This document shows, piece after piece, positions 52,573 through 62,368 of a DNA stretch of 64,000 nt. Within the stretch, counting starts at the first letter, position 1, and each line of letters starts with the position of its first letter. Origin of the DNA: Taklimakanibacter deserti (GTDB lineage Bacteria; Pseudomonadota; Alphaproteobacteria; Rhizobiales; Aestuariivirgaceae); NCBI GenBank assembly GCA_003574785.1, contig QORU01000005.1, forward strand, positions 310,001 through 374,000, written 5' to 3'. Position numbers and translations under genes: made by a program. The notes below the pieces were generated by a model. The model saw nothing but the letters and a program-made list of their open reading frames with translations, searched no databases and was not told where the DNA came from.

Positions 52573-54159
52573 CTAATAACCCAAGGCCAGGCCATCCTTG
52601 CGGAAGTCGGACCCGCCGGCAAGGACGCCGTGTTTGCGGTCGAACAGTATGGCCTGCCCGCCGCCCAGGGGCTCTATGAGATCGGCGAGGACATGGCCCC
52701 GCTCGGTGAGGTCGCGACGCACTGTTGCACCAATGCCCGCCTCGACATCGACGCGGCCCTCCTGCGGGAAGAGACGCGGGAAATCGAGCGCTGCCTGCAC
52801 GTCCTGGCCATAGACGTAGCGGTTGAGCATCACCGCCATGTGGCCCATCGGCTGGTAGGAGCCGCCCATCACGCCGAAGGACAGGTCAACCTTGCCCTTG
52901 GCGCGCACCATGGCCGGGATGATCGTGTGAAGCGGGCGCTTGCCCGGGCCGATGCAGTTGGGATGGCCGGGCTCGGTCACGAAATTGGCGCCGCGATTCT
53001 GCAACGTGATCCCGCTCTTGGGCGTCACGATGCCGGAGCCGAAGCTCCAATAGATCGAGTTGATGAAGGAGACGGCCATACCTTCCTTGTCGGCGACGGT
53101 CAGATAGACGGTGTCCGAGCCCGGCATCGGCACCATGTTCTCCGGTGCTGAGAGCGCCTTCTTCATGTCGATCAGGGCGGCGAGCTGTTGCGCGACCTTC
53201 CGGCTCAGCAGCGCCTGGGGCTCCACCGTCATCGCCGCGGCATCGGCGATGTGCCGGTTGCGCAGCACCCAGGCGAGCTTGAGCGCCTCGATCTGGAGAT
53301 GGTAGCGCTCAGGACTGCCTTCGTCATACCTGGTCAGGCCGAGCTCTTCGAGGATGTTGAGCGCGATGAGGGCGGTGAGGCCCGAGCCGTTGGGCGGGAT
53401 TTCCAGGATCTCGACGCCGGCGAATGGGGTCGCGATCGGCTCGACCCAGCTCGATTTCGTCGCGGCGAAGTCCTCCAATGTGAGAAGGCTGCCGCGCTGG
53501 GCGAGATGCGTGACGATCTCGTCGGCGACCTCGCCCGCATAGAAGCCGTCGCGGCCTTTCTCGCCGATGCGGCGCAGGGTGCGCGCCAATGCCGGATAGC
53601 GCATGACCTCGCCCGCCTCGGGCGCGCGGCCATGGATGAGATAATGCAGTTTCATGCCCTCGTCATGAGCGATGTCCTTGACATCTTCCGCCCAGTCGAA
53701 GGCGACGCGCGGTGTCGTCGGCACGCCGTCCTCGGCGAGGCGGATCGCAGGCTTCAGCGCCTCCTTGAGATCCATCGTGCCATGGCGTTCGAGCAAGGCC
53801 GCCCAGGCATCGATGGCGCCGGGCACCGTTACGGCATGCACGCTCCTGGGCTCGATCGCCGAAAGCTTGGCCCAGGCGAGCCAGGTGGCATCGGCCTTCC
53901 GTGCCGCGCGGCCCGAGCCATTGATGCCTTCGATCGTGCCATCACGTTTTCCGATCAAGGCGAAGCAGTCGCCGCCGATGCCGGTCATATGCGGCTCGGT
54001 GATGCACAAGACGGCAGAGGCGGTAACGGCCGCATCGACGGCATTGCCGTTGTTTTTCAGGACATCGAGGGCGGCGAGCGTGGCGAGCGGCGATGAGGCG
54101 GCAGCCATGCCGTTGATGCCGTAGGCCACGGAGCGGCCGGGAAGCTGGAAATTGCGCAT
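52573..54159 (-). CDS. ggt: Gamma-glutamyltransferase family protein
   Basis: The 528-residue N-terminal-nucleophile hydrolase acts on gamma-glutamyl compounds such as glutathione. Motifs: AASSPLATLAALDVLKNNGN, AVLCITEPHMTGIGGDCFAL, the self-cleavage/nucleophile region SDTVYLTVADKEG (Thr), NSIYWSFGSGIVTPKSGI and LQNRGANF. No signal peptide is visible, so it may be cytosolic, unlike E. coli Ggt. ATG 54159 is preferred; ATG 54183 adds eight residues. The gene is flanked on both sides by inverted copies of a paired-hairpin element. Confidence 0.92.
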   Translation of the reverse strand: MRNFQLPGRSVAYGINGMAAASSPLATLAALDVLKNNGNAVDAAVTASAVLCITEPHMTGIGGDCFALIGKRDGTIEGINGSGRAARKADATWLAWAKLSAIEPRSVHAVTVPGAIDAWAALLERHGTMDLKEALKPAIRLAEDGVPTTPRVAFDWAEDVKDIAHDEGMKLHYLIHGRAPEAGEVMRYPALARTLRRIGEKGRDGFYAGEVADEIVTHLAQRGSLLTLEDFAATKSSWVEPIATPFAGVEILEIPPNGSGLTALIALNILEELGLTRYDEGSPERYHLQIEALKLAWVLRNRHIADAAAMTVEPQALLSRKVAQQLAALIDMKKALSAPENMVPMPGSDTVYLTVADKEGMAVSFINSIYWSFGSGIVTPKSGITLQNRGANFVTEPGHPNCIGPGKRPLHTIIPAMVRAKGKVDLSFGVMGGSYQPMGHMAVMLNRYVYGQDVQAALDFPRLFPQEGRVDVEAGIGATVRRDLTERGHVLADLIEPLGGGQAILFDRKHGVLAGGSDFRKDGLALGY

Positions 54160-54278
54160 GCTTTTCTTTAGCCCGGCTTTCAATATTCATCTAGGCCAGA
54201 GTGTCGCAATCCGCCGAAGGATGCCGTTTCGCTATCGCCTTGCAAAAACGGCCTGTCTATTGTTCGCTGCTCGTCGCA

Positions 54279-54444
54279 CTGCTGTGGTGGTTCGGAAATT
54301 CCCTTTATTTCGCTGCGGACACGCGAGGGAATTTCCGAACCAAAAACCACAGCAGGGGTCTTAAATTTCTAGTGTCCTTTCGAATCCGAAGTTCGCTCGA
54401 AAGGCGCTGCGAGGTGAGGGCGAACTTCGGATTCGGGACACTAG
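54279..54444. repeat. Paired bulged hairpins, right of ggt (inverted copy)
   Basis: Hairpin 3 (54279-54355): outer 10 bp CTGCTGTGGT/ACCACAGCAG, right-hand bulge AAAA, inner 16 bp GGTTCGGAAATTCCCT, loop 21 bases. A 13-base linker with CTTAAA. Hairpin 4 (54369-54444): outer 9 bp CTAGTGTCC/GGACACTAG, left-hand bulge TTT, inner 15 bp identical to that of hairpin 1. Hairpin 4 is the reverse complement of hairpin 1 apart from its loop and one outer pair. Confidence 0.9.
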
Positions 54445-54465
54445 AGAGTGGGAGGAATTCGCGAT

Positions 54466-56145
54466 ATGGCTACCGTCAAGAGCGACATCGAGATCGCCCG
54501 TGAAGCGAAGATGAAACCGATCCTCGAGATCGGCAAGAAACTCGGCATCCCGGCGGAAGATCTGATTCCCTATGGTCACACCAAGGCGAAGCTTTCCTTG
54601 GATTTCATTTCGGGGCTCGCCAAGAAGAAGGACGGCAAGCTCATCCTCGTCACCGCCATCAACCCGACACCCGCGGGCGAAGGCAAGACGACCACCACCG
54701 TGGGCCTGGGCGACGGCCTCAATCGCATCGGCAAGAAGGCGATGATCTGCCTGCGCGAGCCTTCGCTCGGCCCCTGCTTCGGCATGAAGGGCGGTGCGGC
54801 CGGCGGCGGCTATGCCCAGATCGTGCCGATGGAAGACATCAACCTGCATTTCACCGGCGATTTCCACGCCATCACCTCGGCGCACAATCTGCTCTCGGCG
54901 ATGATCGACAACCACATCTATTGGGGCAATGAGCTCGGCCTCGACACGCGCCGCATCGCCTGGCGTCGCGTGATGGACATGAACGACCGGGCACTGCGCG
55001 ACATCGTCTGCTCGCTGGGCGGCGTCGCCAACGGCTTCCCTCGCGAGGCTGGTTTCGACATCACCGTCGCCTCCGAGATCATGGCCATCCTCTGCCTCTC
55101 GACCTCGATCGAGGATCTCGAGCGCCGCATCGGCCAGATCGTCATCGGCCAGAAGCGCGACAAGGGCCAGGTGCTGGCCAAGGATATCAAGGCGGCGGGC
55201 GCCATGACGGTGCTGCTCAGGGACGCGCTCTTACCCAACCTGGTGCAGACGCTCGAGAACAACCCGGCCTTCGTGCATGGCGGGCCCTTCGCCAATATCG
55301 CCCATGGCTGCAATTCGGCCATGGCGACAAGGGCGGCGCTCAAGCTTTCCGACTATGTCGTCACCGAAGCGGGCTTCGGCGCCGATCTCGGCGCCGAAAA
55401 ATTCTTCGACATCAAATGCCGCAAGGCCGGGCTCCATCCCGACGTGACGGTCATCGTCGCGACGGTGCGCGCGCTCAAGATGCATGGCGGCGTCGGCAAG
55501 GACGATCTCAAGAAGGAGAATGTCGAGGCGGTGAAGAAGGGTCTCGCCAATCTCGGCCGCCATATCGAGAATGTGAAGAAGTTCGGCGTGCCGATCGCGG
55601 TCGCGGTCAACCACTTCATCACCGACACCGATGCCGAGGTCAAGGCGATCACCGACTTCTGCCATGACCATGGCGTCGAAGGCTTCAAATGCACCCACTG
55701 GGCGGACGGCGGCAAGGGTACCGAGGCGCTCGCCAAACATGTGGCGGCGTTGGCCGACAAGGGCTCGAGCCAGTTCCATCCGATCTATGACGACGCCATG
55801 CCGCTGTGGGACAAGGTCAAGACCATCGCGCGCGAGATCTATCGCGCCGACGACATCGTCGCCGACAAGTCGGTGCGCGACCAGTTCAAGACCTATGAGG
55901 CGCAAGGCTACGGCAAGTTCCCGATCTGCATGGCCAAGACGCAGTATTCCTTCTCGACCGATCCCAATCTCAAAGGCGCGCCGTCCAACCACGTGGTGCC
56001 GATCCGCGAGGTGAGACTGTCGGCGGGGGCGGAATTCATCGTCGTCATCTGCGGTGACATCATGACCATGCCGGGCCTGCCCAAGGTGCCCTCGGCCGAG
56101 ACCATCGGCCTCGACGCCAAGGGCCAGATCGCGGGATTGTTCTGA
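54466..56145 (+). CDS. fhs: Formate-tetrahydrofolate ligase
   Basis: The 559-residue ATP-dependent enzyme makes 10-formyltetrahydrofolate. It starts [20 protein letters not shown], has the P-loop-like [20 protein letters not shown] (about residues 63-82), [20 protein letters not shown], and [23 protein letters not shown] 54466 follows GGGAGG; the upstream GTG 54448 is unlikely because it precedes this site. It belongs to one-carbon metabolism. Confidence 0.97.
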   Translation: MATVKSDIEIAREAKMKPILEIGKKLGIPAEDLIPYGHTKAKLSLDFISGLAKKKDGKLILVTAINPTPAGEGKTTTTVGLGDGLNRIGKKAMICLREPSLGPCFGMKGGAAGGGYAQIVPMEDINLHFTGDFHAITSAHNLLSAMIDNHIYWGNELGLDTRRIAWRRVMDMNDRALRDIVCSLGGVANGFPREAGFDITVASEIMAILCLSTSIEDLERRIGQIVIGQKRDKGQVLAKDIKAAGAMTVLLRDALLPNLVQTLENNPAFVHGGPFANIAHGCNSAMATRAALKLSDYVVTEAGFGADLGAEKFFDIKCRKAGLHPDVTVIVATVRALKMHGGVGKDDLKKENVEAVKKGLANLGRHIENVKKFGVPIAVAVNHFITDTDAEVKAITDFCHDHGVEGFKCTHWADGGKGTEALAKHVAALADKGSSQFHPIYDDAMPLWDKVKTIAREIYRADDIVADKSVRDQFKTYEAQGYGKFPICMAKTQYSFSTDPNLKGAPSNHVVPIREVRLSAGAEFIVVICGDIMTMPGLPKVPSAETIGLDAKGQIAGLF

Positions 56146-56158
56146 GGCAAGCCAAGAA

Positions 56159-56223
56159 CCGTCACCCCAGCGTTGCCGATGTTGCACTTATGCAATGGAT
56201 CCCGGCTTTCGCCGGGATGACGG
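56159..56223. repeat. Palindromic repeat between fhs and the hydroxylase
   Basis: CCGTCACCCCAGCG (56159-56172) pairs with CGCCGGGATGACGG (56210-56223) with two G-T-type mismatches. The loop holds TTGCA/TGCAA and ATCCCGGC/GCCGGGAT hairpins. The GGATCCCGGC...GCCGGGATGAC core is a form of repeat common between convergent rhizobial genes and may also stop transcription. Confidence 0.65.
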
Positions 56224-56233
56224 GAAGGGCGAG

Positions 56234-57469
56234 CTACACCGCTTCGCCCTGCAGCAACCTCGGCAGACGTCCGGTCTCGCCCGCCGCTTCGCGCATGAAG
56301 AAGCCCTTGAGCGCCCCGAGGCCGCCCGCCGCCCTGAGGCCCAGGCCGCGGATCGCCCTGAGGCCCGGATTATCGTTGGAGAAGAGCCGCGTCAGCCCGT
56401 CGGTCGCGACCGCCGTCATCACCGTGTCGAAGCGCCGCCAGCGGGCATAGGTCTCGAGCACGCTCGCCGAGCCCGGATCGAGGCCGAGCTTCACCGCTTC
56501 CGAGATGCTTTCGGCGAGTGCCGCCACATCGCGCAGGCCCAGATTGAAGCCGAGGCCGGCGATCGGGTGGATGACATGCGCCGCATCGCCGATGAGGGCG
56601 AGCCTCTCGCCAATGAAGGACCGGGCGATCTGCATCGACAGTGGATAGGCATTGCGCGGGCCGGCGAGGATGAGCTCGCCCAGATGGCCGCCGAAACGGC
56701 GCGACAGTTCGGAAAGGAAGCTCGCATCGTCGAGCGCCATGATTCGTTTGGCGTCCTGGCTGCGCTCGGTCCACACCAGCGAGCTGCGGTTCTGGGTGAG
56801 GGGCAGGATGGCGAAGGGCCCCGAGGGCAGGAAATGCTCCTCGGCGCGGCCATGATGCGGGTGCTCATGCGCGACGGTGGTGACGATGCCCGACTGGTCA
56901 TAGGACCAGCCGTAAGTATCGATGCCCGCCGCCTTGCGCGCCGGCGATGCGCGCCCGTCGGCGGCGATGAGAAGCGAGGCCTTGGCCTCTTTGCCATCGG
57001 CCGTCGTGACCCGCGCAAGACCAGGACCGAAGGTGTAGGCGCCGATGCGCGTGTTGCCTTGGAGCCTGATGCTCGGCGAGGCGAGCGCCGCATCGAGGAG
57101 AGCCGCATAGAGATGGCGGTTCTCCACCATATAGGCCGAGGCCTCGCCCGCATGATCCTCTTCGCCGAAATGCAGGAGCGCCGGGCGGGCATCGGCGACT
57201 GGCTTGGCGTCGGTAACGATGATGTCGCGCATGGGCTCTGCCTCGGGCGCGATCGCGTCCCAAATGCCGAGCGCTTCGAGCATGCGGCGCGAGGAGGCGG
57301 TGATGGCCGAGGCGCGGCCGTCGAAACTGTCGCGGGCGAATTTGGCGGGATCCGCCTGGTCGAGGATGAGGATATCGAGCGGGCGCAAGGCGCGGGGACC
57401 GGCCAGCGCCACGGCGGCCGCCAGCCCATTGAGGGCGGCGCCGGCGATCAGGATGTCCGCTTTGTCCAT
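56234..57469 (-). CDS. UbiH/UbiF/COQ6-family FAD monooxygenase
   Basis: The 411-residue flavoprotein hydroxylase probably acts in ubiquinone synthesis. It has the N-terminal FAD motif ADILIAGAALNGLAAAVALA (GxGxxG changed to GAALNG), the DG motif LLIAADGRASPARK, and the GD motif RLALIGDAAHVIHPIAGLGF followed by NLGLRDVAALAES. Which ring position it hydroxylates is not clear. It is placed upstream of and divergent from glnK. Confidence 0.9.
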   Translation of the reverse strand: MDKADILIAGAALNGLAAAVALAGPRALRPLDILILDQADPAKFARDSFDGRASAITASSRRMLEALGIWDAIAPEAEPMRDIIVTDAKPVADARPALLHFGEEDHAGEASAYMVENRHLYAALLDAALASPSIRLQGNTRIGAYTFGPGLARVTTADGKEAKASLLIAADGRASPARKAAGIDTYGWSYDQSGIVTTVAHEHPHHGRAEEHFLPSGPFAILPLTQNRSSLVWTERSQDAKRIMALDDASFLSELSRRFGGHLGELILAGPRNAYPLSMQIARSFIGERLALIGDAAHVIHPIAGLGFNLGLRDVAALAESISEAVKLGLDPGSASVLETYARWRRFDTVMTAVATDGLTRLFSNDNPGLRAIRGLGLRAAGGLGALKGFFMREAAGETGRLPRLLQGEAV

Positions 57470-57636
57470 GATTGTGAAAGGCCAGTTTCAGACGGGATCG
57501 TCAAGCCCGCTAGTCCTGCCCAAAAACTAATCACAGATGCCGATTTGCATGAATCTTAGGCACATCGTGAATGGGCGACCGGCCCGCTTTCAACAAAATC
57601 ATATTCCTTTCAAATAGATAGAACCGCCGCCGAGTC

Positions 57637-57652
57637 TGGCACAAATCTTGTT
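57637..57652 (+). promoter_or_regulatory. Sigma-54 (RpoN) promoter of glnK-amtB
   Basis: TGGCAC-AAATC-TTGTT matches the -24/-12 pattern TGGCAC-N5-TTGC(A/T), with T for C at the -12. It is 38 bases before the glnK ATG. glnK-amtB operons are typically RpoN/NtrC-dependent. No convincing NtrC sites were found upstream. Confidence 0.6.
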
Positions 57653-57689
57653 TAGCTGCTGCGCTGCAACATCAGGGAGATGGGCGCGT

Positions 57690-58028
57690 ATGAAATACAT
57701 CATTGCCATCGTCAAACCGCACAAGCTGGACGAGGTCCGCGAGGCCTTGGCCGCGATCGGCATCCAAGGGGTCACCGTTACCGAGGTGAAGGGCCATGGC
57801 CGCCAGGGCGGCCATACCGAATTCTACCGCGGCGCGGAATATGCCGTGAGCTTCGTGCCCAAGGTCAAGATCGAGATCGCCGTCGATTCGGCCCTCGCCC
57901 CCCGTGTCCTCGAGACCATCCGCAAATCCGGCGAAACCGGGCAGATCGGCGACGGCAAGATCTTCGTGCTCCCGCTCGAGCAGGCCGTGCGCATCAGGAC
58001 CGGCGAGACCGGCGCGGACGCGCTTTAG
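57690..58028 (+). CDS. glnK: Nitrogen regulatory protein P-II (GlnK)
   Basis: A 112-residue P-II protein. The uridylylation site Tyr51 is in FYRGAEYAVSFVPKVK, at the exact canonical position; the N-terminus MKYIIAIVKPHKLDEVREAL and the ATP/2-oxoglutarate region GQIGDGKIFVLPLEQAVRIR are standard. It senses nitrogen status and plugs AmtB. ATG 57690 gives the normal 112 residues. amtB follows after 47 bases. Confidence 0.97.
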   Translation: MKYIIAIVKPHKLDEVREALAAIGIQGVTVTEVKGHGRQGGHTEFYRGAEYAVSFVPKVKIEIAVDSALAPRVLETIRKSGETGQIGDGKIFVLPLEQAVRIRTGETGADAL

Positions 58029-58075
58029 AGCATGAGCAAAAACCAATGACAGGGATTTCAATGAGGGACAGTGCA

Positions 58076-59599
58076 ATGACATTTCGCGAATGTGGGCGCC
58101 GGGCGGTTCTGCCGGGCCTCGGATTGCTGCTGGCGGCCATGCTGCCGGCCGGCACGGCTGAAGCCGCGGCATCGGTCAACAAGGGCGACACGACCTGGAT
58201 GCTGATCGCCACCATCCTCGTCATCCTGATGACGATACCGGGCCTCGCCCTCTTCTATGGCGGCCTGGTGCGCTCGAAGAACGTGCTCTCGGTCCTGACC
58301 CAGGTCTTCATCTGCTTCTCGCTCATCGGCATCCTCTGGGTGATCTACGGCTATTCGATCGCCTTCACCAACGGCACCGCCTTCTTCGGCGGACTGTCGA
58401 AATTCTTTCTCGCCGGTGTCGACATCAACACCTTGGCGGCGACCTTCTCCAAGGAGGTCTATGTGCCGGAACTCACTTACGTGATGTTCCAGCTCACTTT
58501 CGCCGCGATCACGCCGGCGCTCATCGTCGGCGCCTTCGCCGAGCGCATGAAGTTCTCGGCCGTGCTGCTGTTCCTCGTCCTGTGGTTCACCTTCGCCTAT
58601 CTGCCGATGGCGCATATGGTGTGGTGGTGGGCCGGACCCGACGCCTATACGCTGAGCCCTGACAATATCGAGGCAGTGAAGGCGGCGGTCGGCGAACAGG
58701 CGGCGACGGACTTCCTCGCCAAGCTCGCCGCGGCGACCGACGATGCGGCTAAGGCCACGGTGCTTGCCGATTATTCGACGGCGGTCAACGCCTCGAATGG
58801 CTGGCTGTTCAACTGGGGGGCCATCGATTTCGCCGGCGGCACCGTCGTCCATATCAATGCCGGCATTGCCGGTCTCGTCTGCGCCTTGGTCCTCGGCAAA
58901 CGGGTCGGTTATGGCAAGGACGCCATGGCGCCGCACAGCCTGCCGCTCACTCTGGTCGGCGCCTCGCTGCTCTGGGTCGGCTGGTATGGCTTCAATGCCG
59001 GCTCCAACCTCGAATCCAATGGCCTCACCGCCCTTGTCGTCCTCAACACGACCATCGCCACCGGTGCCGCGGCGCTCGCCTGGACCTTCGGCGAATGGGT
59101 GACACGCGGCCATCCGAGCCTCTTGGGTGCGGCCTCCGGCGCGGTGGCGGGCCTCGTCGCCATCACGCCCGCCTGCGGCTGGGTCGGGCCGGGGGCCGCC
59201 ATCATCATCGGCCTCATCGCCGGCTTCGTCTGCCTGTGGGCGGTGGTGTGGATGAAGGCGCGCTTCGGCTATGACGACTCGCTCGACGTCTTCGGCGTCC
59301 ATGGCGTGGGCGGCATCGTCGGCGCCCTCCTCACCGGCATCTTCGTCAATCCGGCGCTGGGCGGTGTCGGCGTCACCGACTATACCGCCACCGACACCTC
59401 GACCAAGGTCCTCGATTACTCCTTCTCGGGCCAGATGACGGCGCAGATCGTCGCCGTCCTCACCGCCCTCGTGGTCTCGGGGGTGGTGAGTTATGTGGCG
59501 CTGATGATCTGCAAGGCGGTGACGGGCCTCAGGGTCTCGGAAGCCGAAGAGCGCGAGGGCCTCGATATCGCCTCCCATGGCGAGCGGGCCTATAACTGA
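58076..59599 (+). CDS. amtB: Ammonium transporter AmtB
   Basis: The 507-residue protein has a signal peptide (VLPGLGLLLAAMLPAGTAEA) and eleven helices. Pore residues are seen in FAERMKFSAVLLFLVLW, VVHINAGIAGLVCALVL (first pore His) and DVFGVHGVGGIVGALLTGIF (second pore His). An extra polar loop of about 50 residues (about 188-236, GPDAYTLSPDNIEAVKAA...) lies between helices. ATG 58076 is preferred because GAGGGA lies seven bases upstream; ATG 58046 and 58061 are alternatives. Confidence 0.95.
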   Translation: MTFRECGRRAVLPGLGLLLAAMLPAGTAEAAASVNKGDTTWMLIATILVILMTIPGLALFYGGLVRSKNVLSVLTQVFICFSLIGILWVIYGYSIAFTNGTAFFGGLSKFFLAGVDINTLAATFSKEVYVPELTYVMFQLTFAAITPALIVGAFAERMKFSAVLLFLVLWFTFAYLPMAHMVWWWAGPDAYTLSPDNIEAVKAAVGEQAATDFLAKLAAATDDAAKATVLADYSTAVNASNGWLFNWGAIDFAGGTVVHINAGIAGLVCALVLGKRVGYGKDAMAPHSLPLTLVGASLLWVGWYGFNAGSNLESNGLTALVVLNTTIATGAAALAWTFGEWVTRGHPSLLGAASGAVAGLVAITPACGWVGPGAAIIIGLIAGFVCLWAVVWMKARFGYDDSLDVFGVHGVGGIVGALLTGIFVNPALGGVGVTDYTATDTSTKVLDYSFSGQMTAQIVAVLTALVVSGVVSYVALMICKAVTGLRVSEAEEREGLDIASHGERAYN

Positions 59600-59627
59600 C
59601 CCCTCTTTCGAGCCGTTCGCAGGCAAG

Positions 59628-59657
59628 AGGCGGAGCCGCAAGGCTCCGCCTTTTTTC
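59628..59657 (+). terminator. Intrinsic terminator of glnK-amtB
   Basis: A 10-bp perfect stem AGGCGGAGCC/GGCTCCGCCT with loop GCAA is followed by TTTTTT. It lies 29 bases past the amtB stop. Confidence 0.92.
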
Positions 59658-59749
59658 ATTGGGCTGAAAGCCTCGACTTAACGCCACTTTAACCACGCCC
59701 CGCCAGACTCCGTGTTAACCATTTTTTGTATTCGAGACGGGGTTGCCTG

Positions 59750-62287
59750 ATGGCAGGTCGACGCGCGGCTATCGCTCATCCAATCGACACTGACGACGGT
59801 GCCGTGCCGGCGGCGATCCGCCGCTTCCTGCGCAACCGCCTGATGGAGTTTCTGGGCTTCCTCTGCTTCGCTTTGTGCCTGGCGGTGGGCGTGGCGCTCG
59901 CCACCTGGTCGCCTACCGACCCCTCGCTCAGCCGCGCCGTCGACGGCGCGCCGCGCAATCTTCTGGGCTATCCGGGCGCCATCATCTCCGATCAGCTCCT
60001 GCAGCTCTTCGGCCTCGCTGTCGTCGCCGTCGTGGCGCTTCCGCTCTTGTGGAGCATGCGACTCATGACGCATCACCCGGTGGTGAGGCCGGTCAGATCG
60101 TTCTTCGCCTGGATCGTCTTCACCTTTGCGCTCTCGGCCTTCCTCGCCATGATCCCGCCGCCTGAGGGCTTCGCGCTCGAAGCGGGCTTCGGCGGCCAGA
60201 CCGGCGAGGTCTTGAAATCGGCGCTGCTCGCGGTGCTCAACCTCGGCTTCAAGGGCTTCTTCGCCTTGCTCGTCGCCGCCGCTCTCTTTGGCGCCGGCGC
60301 CGTCTTCGCAGGTGCTGCGGCGGCAGGCCTCAGCCGCTCCGACGGGGCGCTCTCGGCTGCGGCCGGCTATTACATCCGCTGGGCCGCTTCCTGGCTGTGG
60401 AGCCTCTTGCGCAGCCTCTTCCAGCGCTGGCGCATGCTGCGCCAGCTCAAGGCGCAGGACAAAGCCTTCCGCGCCCGCGAGGCGAGTGCGACGCGCAAGA
60501 CCGGACGCGTCGAGCCGCGCCTCGACCGCAACGCCAAGGGCGGCGAAAAGGACAATCCGCCCTGGCTCAAGCTTCCCTCTTCCGATGAGGAGGAAGAGAT
60601 CGACATCGAGATGGACGGCGACGAGGAAGAAGGCGAGGACGAAGAGGAAGGCGAAAGCGAGGACGATGAACCGGAAGCGGCAGCACCGCGCCGCGTGAGA
60701 GCGCGCGCCAATCAGTCCATCAAGCAGGCGAAGCCCAGCAGGAAGCGCCAGAAGAGCGACTATGAACTGCCCGAGCTCACGCTTCTCGCCGAGCCCAAGA
60801 AGAACAACCGCGCCGTCGAACTGTCGCCTGAGATGCTCGAGCAGAATGCCCGGGCGCTTGAAGGCGTGCTCGAGGATTTCGGCGTCAGGGGCCAGATCGT
60901 CAATGTGCGCCCGGGCCCGGTGGTGACGCTTTACGAGCTCGAGCCCGCGCCCGGCATCAAATCGTCGCGCGTGATCAGCCTTGCCGACGACATCGCCCGC
61001 TCGATGAGCGCCATCTCGGCGCGCGTCGCGGTGGTCTCGGGACGCAATGCCATCGGCATCGAACTGCCCAACCCCAAGCGCGAGACCGTCTATCTGCGCG
61101 AGCTTTTGGGCTCGGAAGCCTTCGAGAAGACCAACCAGAATCTGGCGCTGGCGCTCGGCAAGAACATCGGCGGCGAGCCGGTCTTCGCCGATCTCGCCCG
61201 CATGCCGCATCTGCTCATCGCCGGCACCACGGGCTCGGGCAAATCGGTCGGCATCAACACGATGATCCTGTCGCTGCTCTATCGCCACACGCCCGACCGC
61301 TGCAAGCTCATCATGATCGATCCCAAGATGCTCGAGCTCTCGGTCTATGAGGGCATCCCGCATCTGCTCGCGCCCGTCGTCACCGATCCGCGCAAGGCGG
61401 TCGTGGCGCTCAAATGGGCGGTGCGCGAGATGGAGGACCGCTACCGCAAGATGTCGAAGGTCGGCGTGCGCAATATCGACGGCTTCAATGCCAGGCTCGA
61501 GCAGGCGCGCGAGAAGGGCGAGGCCATGTCGCGCACGGTGCAGACCGGCTTCGATCCGGAATCGGGCGAGCCGATCTTCGAGCGCGAGGAAATGGATCTC
61601 TCGGCCATGCCCTACATCGTGGTCATCATCGACGAGATGGCCGACCTGATGATGGTGGCGGGCAAGGACATCGAAGGCGCCGTGCAGCGCCTGGCCCAGA
61701 TGGCGCGCGCCGCCGGCATCCATGTGGTGATGGCGACCCAGCGGCCCTCGGTCGACGTCATCACCGGCACCATCAAGGCGAACTTCCCGACCCGCATCTC
61801 CTTCCAGGTGACCTCCAAGATCGACAGCCGCACGATCCTCGGCGAGCAAGGCGCCGAGCAGCTCCTGGGGCAGGGCGACATGCTCTATATGGCGGGCGGC
61901 GGGCGCATCTCGCGCCTGCATGGCCCCTTCGTGTCGGACGACGAGGTCGAGAAGATCGTCCGCTCATTGAAGAAGCAGGGGGCGCCCGAATATATCGAGG
62001 CGGTCACCGAGGAGCCGGAAGAAGGCTATGGCGAGGCGGGCGGCGGCTCCTATGGCGAAGGCGGCGGCTCGGGCGGCGGTTCGGGCGATGAGCTCTACGA
62101 CCAGGCGGTGGCGGTGGTTTTGCGCGACAAGAAGGTGTCGACGAGCTATATCCAGAGGCGCCTCCAGATCGGCTATAACAAGGCGGCGAGCCTCATCGAG
62201 CGGATGGAGAAGGAAGGCCTGATCTCGTCCGCCAATGCCACCGGCAAGCGTGAAATCCTGGTGCCGGGGGACAGCGCCAGGGATTGA
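59750..62287 (+). CDS. ftsK: DNA translocase FtsK
   Basis: The 845-residue product pumps DNA at the division septum. Four transmembrane helices occupy about residues 28-180. An acidic linker (about 275-310, runs of Glu and Asp) follows. The motor has Walker A in [17 protein letters not shown] and Walker B in [14 protein letters not shown], with [14 protein letters not shown]. The C-terminal gamma winged helix ([20 protein letters not shown]) binds KOPS sites. ATG 59750 is chosen over TTG 59726. Confidence 0.97.
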   Translation: MAGRRAAIAHPIDTDDGAVPAAIRRFLRNRLMEFLGFLCFALCLAVGVALATWSPTDPSLSRAVDGAPRNLLGYPGAIISDQLLQLFGLAVVAVVALPLLWSMRLMTHHPVVRPVRSFFAWIVFTFALSAFLAMIPPPEGFALEAGFGGQTGEVLKSALLAVLNLGFKGFFALLVAAALFGAGAVFAGAAAAGLSRSDGALSAAAGYYIRWAASWLWSLLRSLFQRWRMLRQLKAQDKAFRAREASATRKTGRVEPRLDRNAKGGEKDNPPWLKLPSSDEEEEIDIEMDGDEEEGEDEEEGESEDDEPEAAAPRRVRARANQSIKQAKPSRKRQKSDYELPELTLLAEPKKNNRAVELSPEMLEQNARALEGVLEDFGVRGQIVNVRPGPVVTLYELEPAPGIKSSRVISLADDIARSMSAISARVAVVSGRNAIGIELPNPKRETVYLRELLGSEAFEKTNQNLALALGKNIGGEPVFADLARMPHLLIAGTTGSGKSVGINTMILSLLYRHTPDRCKLIMIDPKMLELSVYEGIPHLLAPVVTDPRKAVVALKWAVREMEDRYRKMSKVGVRNIDGFNARLEQAREKGEAMSRTVQTGFDPESGEPIFEREEMDLSAMPYIVVIIDEMADLMMVAGKDIEGAVQRLAQMARAAGIHVVMATQRPSVDVITGTIKANFPTRISFQVTSKIDSRTILGEQGAEQLLGQGDMLYMAGGGRISRLHGPFVSDDEVEKIVRSLKKQGAPEYIEAVTEEPEEGYGEAGGGSYGEGGGSGGGSGDELYDQAVAVVLRDKKVSTSYIQRRLQIGYNKAASLIERMEKEGLISSANATGKREILVPGDSARD

Positions 62288-62368
62288 TGAATGTGTAGGA
62301 AGTGCCGCAAAAGCGCCCCCTTATTGGGGGATTAGGGCCACATCCAAGCGAAGCGAAGGGAACCTGAC

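Noticed and set aside
52389..54444. Composite transposon around ggt
   Set aside because: There are inverted repeats but no transposase gene and no obvious target duplication; it is kept as a repeat-bracketed locus only.
57541..57600. NtrC binding sites upstream of glnK
   Set aside because: GCAC and GTG fragments occur, but not with the spacing or symmetry of the known GCAC-N5-7-GTGC site.
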